From positions 6,200,001 through 6,264,000 of the forward strand of contig JAOVFP010000001.1 of NCBI GenBank assembly GCA_025738555.1: a DNA stretch of 64,000 nt, given 5' to 3'. A program made the position numbers and the translations under genes. Under the pieces are notes generated by a model. It worked only from the letters and a program-made list of their open reading frames with translations. It was not told the DNA's origin and searched no databases. Below are positions 43,523-54,779 of the stretch, piece by piece. Numbering within the stretch: the stretch's first letter is position 1; the number at the start of each line of letters is the position of its first letter. This stretch comes from Cyathus striatus. Its lineage: Eukaryota > Basidiomycota > Agaricomycetes > Agaricales > Nidulariaceae.

Positions 43523-46018
43523 CTACTGAAAATCCTTCTCGAATTCGTCTTCTTCGCACTCGCTGTCTGTAACTTCCTCTACTTGAGCAGCCTGTAATGT
43601 GCTATTGCTGGCAGTCTCTCTTCGATGAGTACGATGGTCGAACGTTGTCACGTTCTTGGGGTCATCCGGGATCGTGAGCTGGAGTCGTAGGGTAGGAGGT
43701 TCCTGTCGGTCTCCGTTCTTCCAGATTTCCATAGCCATTTCCCCACTTCGGTCGAAATCGATCCTGGCCGCGAACCAGTGAGCCCATGGTTGTCCAAGAA
43801 TACAGTCTTGAGATGTCATATTTTCACCGGACACAAATAAGTGGTGGTTGAAGCGGTGAGCCCCGATAGTGATTTCGGCTCCTAGGCATACTCCTCGTAG
43901 TCCGACGGAAGGTCCGTTAATACCTTTGAGGGACCACTTCTGGCCTTCGTAATCGAGCGCTAGTCCAGGGATAGAGAGTAGTCGATCAGGTATGAGGTTC
44001 AATTCAGATCCAGTGTCGACCATGAAACGGATAGTTTGGCCATAAAGCTTGCCTTTGAAGACCCCTGTAGTCATAGCCAGCAAGCGCGTTTGATTGAGAG
44101 AGACAGCATTGGTAAAACGTACCAAGAATGTAAAAAATTCGTCTTGTTCAGGGCAGTAGAGCCTCTTGGTGGTGGTAGCGTAAGTAGCGGTGTTAGACTG
44201 GGCCAGGTATTTTTCGGCCTCTTCAGTTACCAGGTCGTATTCGCCAGCTGAGGTGTAGTACTCTCGTCGTGTCTTAGTGGCTTCCTGGAGTCGGCGTTGT
44301 AGTCCAGATGATATTCCGAGAATATCCCTCAGCGGTAGAGAGACTACCTGGTCGAGGATATGTTTCTCCACCCGTTCAAGAGAAATAGACTCCTGTAAAT
44401 CGCTAGTAAGATAATACTTACCTTGGTCCTTGGTCTTTGAAGTAGCGTCTTTCATGGTAACGTCTTCACGCGCAGGGTTCTTCTGACCTTTGGCATCCTT
44501 CCAACCGTCGCGAGTGTTGAGAGGATTCGTGGGTCGAGGTATGACAGGTGGTGCCGGATTGATAGGTGCTTTGGAAGTCGATGGTGTAGGTCTAACAGGA
44601 ACAGGTTGAAGAGGTACCTGTGGAACAGAAGACGACGGCGCAGTTGGAGGTATAGGATCAAAGTGAACAGACTTATCTTTTTCCTTCTCTTTCCCCTTGT
44701 CCTTCGCTGGTTGCGCTATAGGATCATGCCTCTTCGAGGTATCCTTTCCTGATCGGGTTACTGGCTGTGACACGTAGTCGTTATACTCGTCCGCCGTTAT
44801 ACCTATAAGATTACCGCCAAGCGCCATATTGCTGTCAAAAACCAATGAAACAGATGAGGCACTCGCTGTGGTAGTGGTTTGGTTAACATTAGTGTGATGC
44901 TCTCGTAGGTATTTGGCTACACCTCCCGCCGAGAAAGGAAGGGTAGGAAGTCCCGATCCATCCGGCAAGGTATACTTGTTCTGCTCGACATTGAATGCAG
45001 CGAGGCCGTCATGTATGAGCTTATTCATCTCGGGGCAGTGCCGAGGGTGTAATACGTGTGTACCTGTCAATCCACAGATAAAGCAGCGGCCGTTACGATC
45101 CATGGGAGGGCGAGAAGAGTTACTCGCCATTTGAGCCTGTTGCGCCTGCAACTGTTGCATACTAATCGTCAATTGGGATAGTTGATCCGTGAGTAGCTCG
45201 ACTTCGGATTTCGGCTTTGCGACAGGTGTTTGGCGTGGTGGTGGTATGTTAAGTGTCATAGGCTCCAGTTGCTGGTTGGCAGCGATGATGAGTGGCTTTG
45301 GGGGCTCGGCGTATTCGTCTTCTTCCGGGTCTTCTCGATGTGCAAGGAGGCTGTTTGGGTCAAAGAGTCGGCAAACGATGGTGATAATCTCCTGAACTGT
45401 AGGAGGGTTCTTGATGTTCTTCTTGGCATCCGGAAGTGCGTTGGCTACGAACAAACAAATCCCAGTAGGAAGTCCATAGAAAAACTTCACCCGGAGCTCG
45501 GTGTCTGCAAGCAGTCCATCGTTCTTCAGTTGTGACGCAATAGCGAGGAAGCCTCGATGATACTCATCGAATTCGGATCTACAAGAAAAATCTTTTTGAG
45601 TACTCGATTTACGAATAAAATCACATAGCTGGTTCATTGTAGCTCGAGGAGGCTTGTCGTTCGACTCGTAAAGCCCGATTAAGAGGAGCTTCGTGTTCGG
45701 CCAGCTAATCCCCCGTAGTTCGTCGGCATAGCGAATAACCTTCTTGACGTCGTCGGAGCAATATTGAAGCACGATTGAAGGTAGCTCGTATGTCGCAAGG
45801 CCAGCATTGGTTCCAATGCGTTCAATGGTGAGAATGAAGTCGTGTACATAGTGCCCATCGAAATTGGGAGAGCCTACTGAACGAGGCACAGGCAAAGGTT
45901 TGAGAGCCGTTAAGAAAGTAGCGGCTGAGGTGGTGTTTGAGGTATTTGCATTGATAGTTTGTGTCAACACGTCAGCCGTATCTCCGGGAAGCGTAGTACC
46001 TGACACAGTACTCGACAT
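43523..46018 (-). CDS. Gag-protease polyprotein of a Ty3/gypsy element
   Basis: 831 residues, uninterrupted. Residues about 40-230 are a capsid-like helical region (PNFDGHYVHDFILTIERI, FFYGLP). A Gln-rich coiled stretch precedes a zinc knuckle CFICGLTGTHVLHPRHC (about 310). Then comes a long Pro/Lys/Asp-rich linker (400-520) and a retropepsin domain with FMVDTGSELN, catalytic Asp668, and the later LGQPW motif typical of fungal gypsy proteases. Known role: Gag packages the RNA into particles and the protease matures Gag-Pol. With pol and the 3' LTR gone it cannot act autonomously, though the frame is open and could still be translated. Its base composition, rich in CpG, differs sharply from the neighbouring NLR. 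Confidence 0.9.
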   Translation of the reverse strand: MSSTVSGTTLPGDTADVLTQTINANTSNTTSAATFLTALKPLPVPRSVGSPNFDGHYVHDFILTIERIGTNAGLATYELPSIVLQYCSDDVKKVIRYADELRGISWPNTKLLLIGLYESNDKPPRATMNQLCDFIRKSSTQKDFSCRSEFDEYHRGFLAIASQLKNDGLLADTELRVKFFYGLPTGICLFVANALPDAKKNIKNPPTVQEIITIVCRLFDPNSLLAHREDPEEDEYAEPPKPLIIAANQQLEPMTLNIPPPRQTPVAKPKSEVELLTDQLSQLTISMQQLQAQQAQMASNSSRPPMDRNGRCFICGLTGTHVLHPRHCPEMNKLIHDGLAAFNVEQNKYTLPDGSGLPTLPFSAGGVAKYLREHHTNVNQTTTTASASSVSLVFDSNMALGGNLIGITADEYNDYVSQPVTRSGKDTSKRHDPIAQPAKDKGKEKEKDKSVHFDPIPPTAPSSSVPQVPLQPVPVRPTPSTSKAPINPAPPVIPRPTNPLNTRDGWKDAKGQKNPAREDVTMKDATSKTKDQGKYYLTSDLQESISLERVEKHILDQVVSLPLRDILGISSGLQRRLQEATKTRREYYTSAGEYDLVTEEAEKYLAQSNTATYATTTKRLYCPEQDEFFTFLVRFTNAVSLNQTRLLAMTTGVFKGKLYGQTIRFMVDTGSELNLIPDRLLSIPGLALDYEGQKWSLKGINGPSVGLRGVCLGAEITIGAHRFNHHLFVSGENMTSQDCILGQPWAHWFAARIDFDRSGEMAMEIWKNGDRQEPPTLRLQLTIPDDPKNVTTFDHRTHRRETASNSTLQAAQVEEVTDSECEEDEFEKDFQ

Positions 46019-46131
46019 TTCCTATGGTTAAAAGGTAGTTAAATGAACAAAAGAAAAGAAGAAAAGTAACTTAACAAAAGAATTCACGAGGATTTTGGTG
46101 AACAAAATCCCCCTGCGGTGGTCACCACTGT

Positions 46132-47238
46132 GGAAGAATGAGTTGAGGAACGCTTAGCGAGCATTATCCTTCTTCGTTGGCCACAGAACTAGAAACAGGA
46201 AACAACGTTAGTTTGTAACGTTGACGAAAACTTAGCTTTTAATTGAATATTTCTTGAGTAACTTGAAAGTTTGACGCTCTTCAGAAAGACTTAAGGCTCG
46301 AGGTTAGTTGTGCGCGGTAAGGATTAAGCCGTAAAAGAGGTGAATTGCTTGGTACTGTAGTACCAGCGTATTATACAATGGCAATGTACTACGGACTAAT
46401 CCGTCGCGTGCGTGCTCTCACACCAACGGAGCCCATTCGAGACATAAAGGAAAATGGAAGTCACAAGGTACGTAGAATGACCGTGATTACAGAGTGAAAC
46501 ACAAGAACGTAAGTAAAAATGGAGACTCAACACTCGAATACTCTTGAGACCAACCAGATGACGCTCACAACTAGTCTCTTGAGGAGCTTCCACGGTACCG
46601 GCACGATGACTTGTTCTACCCCTCCCCAAGGGTAGTTGCAGTTGCCCAAGCTGCTGGTGTAGCACGGCAACATGGAGCATTGAAGAGTTGGATTGTCACC
46701 CGTTTAATCCCTCGAGCTCCGAAGTGTTGGTAGAGAACGTGAATCAAGCACTATAGAGTGCCATGGTATGGTACAATAAAAGAACTAGAATAGGAAGTAA
46801 TGAAAGGAGTTAGCTATACGAGATAGGAAGAACAAGAGTACGACACCCGATTCCTCAACCTGAGACCCCTATCCTTCCAACGCGAGATAACAACATGTGA
46901 GGAAAGACAACGGTAAAGCACATTCGCCGTACTTGATTCCCCTCTTGAGGTAACACTTGAGGCTTGAGGAGAAACTTGAGGAGAGAGGCAGGAGTTAAGA
47001 AGTAGGGAGAATAAACGAAATTACTCGACGCGTGTTGAACACGCAATGGCTGACGTGTTGGTCAGCTGACATTGTTTGGCATGGACTTGTTTGGCTACAG
47101 CGTTGAACTTGCCGCGCCGCAAGTCCTGTAATGAAGACTCGAGGATAAGGCATATGTTAGTATACATTGAATAAAATAGACACATAGATAAAGATAGGAA
47201 AGAGAAATACGAGCAATAAACCTAGTATTAATACAACA
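46132..47238 (-). repeat. 5' LTR of the gypsy fragment
   Basis: On the minus strand it starts TGTTGTATTAATACTAGG (47238). The inner end is placed just before TGGTGACCACCGC (46127 downward), a likely primer-binding site because it starts TGG. The 3' boundary is uncertain by tens of bases since no second LTR is present for comparison. Confidence 0.55.
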
Positions 47239-47466
47239 CCCCAAATCCACCCGTGGTCCAACCATCCCCTCCACACCACTTCATTTTTCATATTGATTTT
47301 AATTTAGAAATTCCAACCCTTATGAAACTTTGAATATAAAAAATAGTTAGTAGGTTGTCTGATATCTGATTAAATATAACATATGATAGTATTGGTTCAC
47401 TCATTGACATAGTTATCCATTCCACTTTCCACGCACAATTAATTGCTTACATTCTTTGTATACATG

Positions 47467-48410
47467 TGGTTGCCAAAAGTGATGGCAAACAACAACAATT
47501 CCCACACATAATTAGAACAGTTTTTTGCATCATTTAAGCTGTAGCACATTACACACAGCTTAGGATGTCTCCTAAATTCAGTTATGTATTCTACATAGCA
47601 TATAGCATGTGTATGAAACATTAGGGATGAATTTAGTATCTCAGTGGTATAGTATAAGCTATTTTTGTATGAGGCTGCATTTTATTCAGGGAAATGATTC
47701 ATTGTTCAGTAGAACATCTTGGAAGCTATGGAATTGTTCAAAATTTCTCTGAGACATTACTTGTATATCAAATAATATAACCTCCATATTATTTAGCAAT
47801 TGCTTCATTATTTCACCAAGAATGAGAGTGATAACTTGGACCATACATGACTGATATCTGTGTTTCATCTCCTACCAGCAGATATATTCCTATATCTGAG
47901 TAAATTTTGTATTGTCCATACAGCACTATTTTAAAGCATAAATTATACATATGTTCATGAATTTACAGAGGTAAAGCAGTCCATAAAGTGATTAAACATG
48001 TGACTTCTAATTTGCTCAGGTCTGACAAATAAGAAGTCTCACATAAATGACATTATATCTTGGTATACAGATACCTGCATATTTTGATATTTTAATATAT
48101 TATATTGTATATATAGCACTCCATATATCCGAAATCCTATGTAGAAATATCATCAATAACAACTCCTGTAGGCTACTTAGTAGATTGTATGACACAAACA
48201 TAGTTGGAGAATTAGATTGCATAGATCACACCAATAAATGCATCCAGTATTTCATAAATTTAAATTCTAGTAGAATACAGCTAGGCAAATATGTACACAA
48301 AATTTAAAGTTGGTCTGTTCAGAGAGTAATGTGCTACATGCTAATTAATGCAAGAACACCTCACATTCTGGGTGGGAAAAATGAAAGGTTGCCATCACTT
48401 TTGGCAACCA
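47467..48410. mobile_element. 944-bp TIR element, 10-bp target duplication (MULE-like)
   Basis: Perfect 22-bp ends start TGGTTGCCAAAAGTGATGGC (47467) and close with the complement (48410), with weaker pairing to about 70 bp. The flanks are TGTATACATG (47457-47466) and TGTGTACATG (48411-48420), one mismatch. Copy 1 near 12533 is empty ('tgtatacatgtcagg'). A 9-10 bp duplication suggests a Mutator-like element. No transposase. Confidence 0.8.
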
Positions 48411-48676
48411 TGTGTACATGTCAGGGTTGATGTGGTTTCTGATATGCTATATGATGGTACTGTAGACATACTTTTGCTAATTTAAAGATGTGCCTTTACT
48501 AAGAAACAGTATAATATTGGATTACACAAGAGTTAAGACTACATCTGAAGTCATTAGCTATTGTGTACAATCATATACATTATCAATGGGTTTCTGAGAC
48601 AAAAAGCTCAAATTAGTAAAAGACATGAGCTAGTGTACAAAGTAATACATAAACACCATGAAACTATTATATTCAG

Positions 48677-49591
48677 GCCTTGCATGTAAAGGGCATAATA
48701 TTCCCACTACCTTTTTAGGTAGTAGGGTTTATGTGGGTCATTGGAAAACACACTTTGCAGGCCAATTGCTCAGCATTGCTTCAGATCAGAACCCTCTGTA
48801 TGGTTAGAAATTTACCTTTGTTTGCACCCAGCTGAATGTTGGCTTATATGTTGTGTTGCTTTCATCAACTATCCCATTTGGTGAGTACTCATATGGTGAT
48901 CTGTTAAGTTCTTGTACTGTGTCCCAAGATCCTTGCTGTTTATAACCACCTGAACATCACCTACCATACACTGTGCTTCTTTATCAACTATCTCATTTGG
49001 CTAGTACATGTTTTAGTGCCTATGCCATGCTCCAAAATCCTTCCAAGGCTATATATCTCTGCTGAGCACATTCCATGTTCTTCCAACTTCATCCAGCTCC
49101 ACTTTTTCCCTGGGATCTCAATGATTTCCAAATCATGTTCTGAGTCCTGTGGCCTCTTCACCCTCTTTGTATGTTTCATCACATTACTCCTTGTGTCCAA
49201 TAATACTGGAGAGCCTTGTCATTGTGTGTTGCTTTATCTACTTTTTTCCCTTGGGGTGTAAAGTGAGTTTTTAGATTTGGGTGTGGATCTGAGGGAGGCA
49301 ATCAGAGATAGGCTTATTTTCAGTGGTGAGTTCCATAGGGATGGTTTGTGTTCCCCCTTTCCTTACCCTCTCCATGCCACTAACACACCACACAGGCAAA
49401 ATTCAATATAGGCCATGCAACAATGCTCAAGTACATTCCTCTTTTCCTCCCCTCCTCTTCCCAACCTAACCCTACCATCCAGTGATCATGCAGAAGCTCT
49501 CTCAGCATCCCAAGCTCTTGCCTGATCCCACAAATCCAGGGCACCCACAGAATTTTCCTTATACTCAATATTGACCCACTAACAATTACAT
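48677..49591. other. Spacer with a hairpin, no gene seen
   Basis: Starts with 'cccactacctttttaggtag', a small hairpin (48698-48725), in a block resembling 56825-56870, so it is probably an element end. The remaining short frames show no resemblance. Confidence 0.45.
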
Positions 49592-49639
49592 TCTACCAAC
49601 CACTAGTACTGATGAGCATTATCATGTTTTTTACTGCAA

Positions 49640-50680
49640 TTGCAGTAAACCAGGTTGGAGATCTGCAACTGCAACATGAAGCAGCTTTATATTATTGCAG
49701 TCAATGATTGCAAAGAATGCTTTATCTGGCTGCAGCATTTGCTTCATGTTAGACCCATTGCTTTATTCAATTGCAGTGGTCACTTCAGGAATGCTTTATT
49801 AGATTGCAATGGTTGCATTAAGAATGCTTCATCTGGTTGCAGTGGTTGCTTCATATTGCTTTATCTAGTTGCAGTGTTTGCTTCATAGGATTACAGTGGT
49901 CACTTCACAGATGCTTCATCCAGCTGCAGTGATTGCTTCATGTTTTATTATTTGCTTGATTCCATTGCAGTGAGTGTTTTATGAATGCATCATCAGTTTT
50001 CAGTATTTGCTTCATGTTGGAGTATTTGCTTGATATGATTGCAGTGAGTGCTTCAGGAATGCTTCATTCTGTTTCAGTGTTTGCTTCATGTTTGAATATT
50101 TGCTTGATTCCATTGCAGTGAGTGCTTCAGAATTGCTTTATTCTGTTTCAGTGTTTGCTTCATATTGCTTGATATGATTGCAGTGAGTGCTTCAGAAATG
50201 CTTTATTCTGTTTCAGTGTTTGCTTCATGTTGCTTGATATAATTGCAGTGAATGCTTCAGGAATGCTTTATGCTGTTTCAGTGTTTGCTTCATGTTGCTT
50301 GATATAATTGCAGTGAGTGCTTCAGAAATGCTTTATTCTGTTTCAGTATTTGCTTCATATTTTATTATTTGCTTGATTTCATTGCAGTGAGTGCTTCAGG
50401 ATTGCTTCATCCTGTTTCAGTATTTGCTTCATGTTGCTTGATATGATTGCAGTGAGTGCTTCAGGAATGCTTTATTCTGTTTCAGTGTTTGCTTCATATT
50501 GGAGTATTTGCTTGATATGATTGCAGTGAGTGCTTCAGGATTGCTTCATCCTGTTTCAGTATTTGCTTCATGTTGCTTGATATGATTGCAGTGAGTGCTT
50601 CAGAATTGCTTTATCCTGTTTCAGTGTTTGCTACATGTTTGGATATTTGCTTCATTCTATTGCAGTGAGTGCTTCATAAT
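49640..50680 (+). repeat. Left-arm tandem array, 65-76 bp unit
   Basis: About fourteen units carry GATTGCAGTGAGTGCTTCAG, 'aatgctttattctgtttcag' and 'tttgcttcatgttgcttgat'. An 11-bp optional insert ('ggagtatttgc' type) accounts for the two unit lengths. The outermost units use an older variant, 'ttgcagtggtcacttca'. Confidence 0.9.
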
Positions 50681-50880
50681 CACATCATAGGTCATAAGTG
50701 TCACATTCTTCCCACATGTCACATTAGTCACACAATGTCACATATATTCCCACACATCCATTTTTACCACACTTCATGTATGTCACATGTATTCCCATGC
50801 TTGACATATTTCCCACACATCATATTTATCACATATGTCTTGCTTTTTACACATGTTGTGTCTTTGATGTGCATCACCCA

Positions 50881-52093
50881 AGGTCATTACACTCCTCCAT
50901 AAATTATGTAGACTCCATGTAGATTCCACCTGGACTCTGGGACTCTACCTGGACTCTACCTGGACTCCACTTGGACTCTACTTGAACTTCACCTGAACTT
51001 TATACAGAGAAAATTATAGATTCTACATGAACTCCAAGTGGACTCCAGGTAGAAGTTGGACTGCACCCAGAGTCCAGTGGACTCAAGCACTTGAATTCAG
51101 TATAGTTCAGGTAGAGCATGTAGAGTCTAGGTAGAATCTAAGTAGAGTCCAGTTGCTTAAGCTGTACCTAGACTCTATTGTCACACATGTGTGAAAGTGT
51201 GACATGTTAGAAAAGTGTGACACATTAGAAAATATTAGAAAAAGTGTGGTGCCTAAGCTGTACCTAGACTCTATTGTCACATATGTGTGAAAGTGTGACA
51301 TGTTGGAAATGTTGGAAAAAGCGTGACATGTGTGACAAGCGTGGGAAAGGTGTGACATGTTGGAAGAAGCGTGACATACTGGAAAATGTTGGGGAAGAAG
51401 TGTGACAAGCGTGGGAAAAATTGTGATATGTTTGAAAAAGTATCACATATCATAACCATCACACTTGCCACACTTCTCCAAACATGTCACACTTTTTCCC
51501 ACGCATGTCACACATGTCACGCTATCACATATGTGTGGCAAGTTTGATGACTGTAGGAAGTGTGAAAGTGTGACATGTCAGAAAATGTTGGAAAAATCGT
51601 GACAAGCGTGGGAAAATCGTGACATGTTTAGAAAAGCGTGACATGTATGACATATCATAGCCATCACACTTGTCACACTTTCAGTGTACAGTTACATTGT
51701 GACAAATGTGACAAGATGTGTCACATTTTTTCCAACATGTCACACATGTCACGCTTTTCCAATATTTTCCAATATGTCACACATGTCACACTATGCTTTT
51801 CACTCTAACATGTCACACTTATCACACTTTTGATAATATGTCATGCTTTCACACATGTGTGACAAGTGTGATGACTGTGGGAAACATGTTACAACTGTAA
51901 TAATAGAGTCTAGGTACAGCTTAGGCACCTGAGTTCAGTGGAGTTCAAGTAGAGTTCAGGTGCCCTACTGATAGTGTAGTGAGACTCTCACTGGATTCTC
52001 AATAGTCTAGTGAGAGTTCAGTGAGACTCCACTGAACTCTAGTGAGAGTCCAGTGATAACTGTGGGAGAGTGCAATGTACTGGTTTTTTGTTG
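50881..52093. mobile_element. KDZ-like TIR element in the fold-back loop
   Basis: The left end is AAGGTCATTACACT (about 50880). The right end is the complement of CAGTACATTGCACT (about 52093). Both fit the terminal consensus of the 15164, 18665 and 57825 elements. Internally it has 'cctggactctacctgg' repeats, then TGTACCTAGACTCTATTGTCAC facing its complement at 51902, then CACATGTCACACTTTTTCC-type repeats. I find no target duplication, so one end may be recombined. Confidence 0.6.
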
Positions 52094-52839
52094 AATAGGC
52101 AAGTTGTCAATATATTATTGGTGTTCAATATGACAAAGGAAAAGTGTGACATGCTGGAAAATATTGGAAAAGTGTGACATGTGTGTCACACTTGTCACAA
52201 CATGACAGTACATGAAAAGTGTCACAAGTGTGACAAGATGTGTTACATATTTTCCAATGTGTCTGCCATGCTTTTGCCAACATGTCACACTTGAGTTTCA
52301 ACTGACTCTAATAAGACTCTCAGTTGAAAGTCAAATGATAGTCAGATGGGAGTCATGTGAGAGTCAGGTGAGAGTAAGTGGAGACATGTCTGGGAGTGAC
52401 ACATACAGGAAAATACGACATTTACAAAAATGTTGTATTGCACTTGAAATATGTGAAGTGTGGGAATACATGTGACATACATGAAGTGTGGTAAAAATGG
52501 ATGTGTGAGAATACATATGACAAATGTGATATGCAGGAAGAGCATGACAAATGTGAAGTGTGGGAATATGTGTGATAGATGTCATATGAAGTGAGAATGG
52601 ATGTGTGGGAATATGTGCAACAAATGTGATATGTGGTAAGAACATGACATATGCAATGTGTGGAAATATGTATTACATATGTAACATGCAGTAAGAACAG
52701 ATGTGTGGTAAGAATGTCACAAATATGATATGTGGAAATATATGTGACAAATGTGATGTGTGGTAAGAAAGTGACAAATGTGATGTGTGGGAATATATGT
52801 GACATGTGGGAAGAATGTGATACTTATGATCTATAATGT

Positions 52840-54660
52840 GATTATGAAGCAAATATCCAAACATGAAGCAAACACTGAAACAGAATAAAGCAATTCTGAA
52901 GCACTCACTGCAATCATATTAAGCAAATATTCCAACATGAAGCAAATACTGAAACAGGATGAAGCAATCCTGAAGCACTCACTGCAATCATATCAAGCAA
53001 ATACTCCAACATGAAGCAAACACTGAAACAGAATAAAGCATTTCTGAAGCACTTGCTGCAATCATATCAAGCAAATATTCCAATATGAAGCAAACACTGA
53101 AACAGAATAAAGCATTCCTGAAGCACTCACTGCAATCATATCAAGCAACATGAAGCAAACACTGAAACAGGATAAAGCAATTCTGAAGCACTCACTGCAA
53201 TCATATCAAGCAAATATTCCAATATGAAGCAAACACTGAAACAGAATAAAGCATTCCTGACGCACTCACTGCAATCATATCAAGCAACATGAAGCAAACA
53301 CTGAAACAGAATAAAGCAATTCTGAAGCACTCACTGCAATGGAATCAAGCAAATATTCAAACATGAAGCAAACACCGAAACAGGATGAAGCATTCCTGAA
53401 GCACTTACTGCAATCATATCAAGCAACATGAAGCAAATACTGAAACAGGATGAAGCAATCCTGAAGCAATCACTGCAATCATATCAAGCAAATACTCCAA
53501 TATGAAGCAAACACTGAAACAAGATAAAGCATTCCTGAAGCACTCACTGCAATCATATCAAGCAAATACTCCAATATGAAGCAAACACTGAAACAGGATA
53601 AAGCATTCCTGAAGCACTCACTGCAATCATATCAAACAACATGAAGCAAATACTGAAACAGGATAAAGCAATCCTGAAGCACTCACTGCAATTATATCAA
53701 GCAAATATTCAAACATGATGCAAATACTAAAACAGGATGAAGCATTCCTGAAGCACTCACTGCAATGAAATCAAGCAAATAATAAAATATGAAGCAAATA
53801 CTGAAACAGAATAAAGCATTTCTGAAGCACTCACTGCAATTATATCAAGCAACATGAAGCAAACACTGAAACAGCATAAAGCATTCCTGAAGCATTCACT
53901 GCAATTATATCAAGCAACATGAAGCAAACACTGAAACAGAATAAAGCATTTCTGAAGCACTCACTGCAATCATATCAAGCAATATGAAGCAAACACTGAA
54001 ACAGAATAAAGCAATTCTGAAGCACTCACTGCAATGGAATCAAGCAAATATTCAAACATGAAGCAAACACTGAAACAGAATGAAGCATTCCTGAAGCACT
54101 CACTGCAATCATATCAAGCAAATACTCCAACATGAAGCAAATACTGAAAACTGATGATGCATTCATAAAACACTCACTGCAATAGAATCAAGCAAATAAT
54201 AAAACATGAAGCAATCACTGCAGCTGGATGAAGCATCTGTGAAGTGACCACTGTAATCCTATAAAGCAAACACTGCAACTAGATGAAGCAATATGAAGCA
54301 ACCACTGCAACCAGATGAAGCATTCTTAATGCAACCATTGCAATCTAATAAAGCATTCCTGAAGTGACCACTGCAATTGAATGAAGCAATATGAAACAAC
54401 CACTGCAATGAGATGAAGCATTTGTGAAGGGACCACTGCAATCCTATGAAGCAATCACTGTAATTGAATAAAGCAACATGAAGCACCCACTGCAAGCAGA
54501 TGAAGCATTATTGAAGTGGTCATTGCAACTGAATGAAGCAAATGTTTCAATATGAAGCTACTGCTGCAAGCAGATGAAGCATTTGTGAAGTGACCACTGC
54601 AATTGAATAAAGCAATGGGTCTAACATGAAGCAAATGCTGCAGCCAGATAAAGCATTCTT
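52840..54660 (-). repeat. Right-arm tandem array (complement of the left arm)
   Basis: About 24 units of the same 65-76 bp repeat in inverted orientation (GAAGCACTCACTGCAATCAT type). The excess of units over the left arm shows that array length changes independently in the two arms. Confidence 0.9.
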
Positions 54661-54779
54661 TGCAATCATTGACTGCAATAATATAAAGCTGCTTCATGTT
54701 GCAGTTGCAGATCTCCAACCTGGTTTACTGCAATTGCAGTGAAAAACATGATAATGCTCGTCAGCACGCCTCTACCAAC

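Larger units (their letters stand above)
43008..47280 (-). mobile_element. Truncated Ty3/gypsy LTR retrotransposon (5' LTR, gag-pro, start of pol)
   Basis: An insertion relative to copy 1 (12340-12350), oriented right to left: LTR (about 47238 to 46132), leader, Gag-protease (46018-43523), then the first part of Pol cut off at about 43008. Most of pol and the 3' LTR are missing. About 40 bp of non-element sequence (47239-47280) lies between the LTR and the host flank, and there is no clean target duplication, so this is a rearranged fragment and not a simple insertion. It is CpG-rich and largely free of stops, so it is young compared with its surroundings. Confidence 0.85.
35242..48676. repeat. 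Segmental duplication, copy 2 (NDC1 remnant + NLR block)
   Basis: Collinear with 1-12800 apart from insertions at 37350-38287, about 43008-47280 and 47467-48410. It carries the open NLR. Similarity ends after 'ccatgaaactattatattc' near 48676. Confidence 0.9.
49601..54770. mobile_element. 5.2-kb fold-back element with tandem-repeat arms, 9-bp TSD
   Basis: The left end CACTAGTACTGATGAGCATT and right end (complement GTGCTGACGAGCATTATCATG) lead into very long inverted arms, 49601 to about 50880 and about 52400 to 54770. TCTACCAAC flanks both (49592-49600, 54771-54779). Each arm has a unique outer part, an array of 65-76 bp repeats (GATTGCAGTGAGTGCTTCAG type) and an inner 'TTCCCACACATCCA' repeat block. 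The right arm is longer through extra units. Arms made of tandem repeats with a 9-bp duplication are the architecture of Drosophila FB elements. The centre (50881-52093) holds an invading KDZ-like element. No coding sequence. Confidence 0.85.

Noticed and set aside
50669..52865. Cys/His-rich open frames with 'CHTCHTF'-like repeats (zinc-finger lookalikes)
   Set aside because: They are translations of the CACATGTCACAC and TTCCCACACAT tandem repeats on either strand. No start context, introns or framework residues.
49601..54770. CACTA (EnSpm) transposon because the left end begins CACTA
   Set aside because: The right end does not end in TAGTG, the flanks show a 9-bp rather than 3-bp duplication, and there is no transposase.
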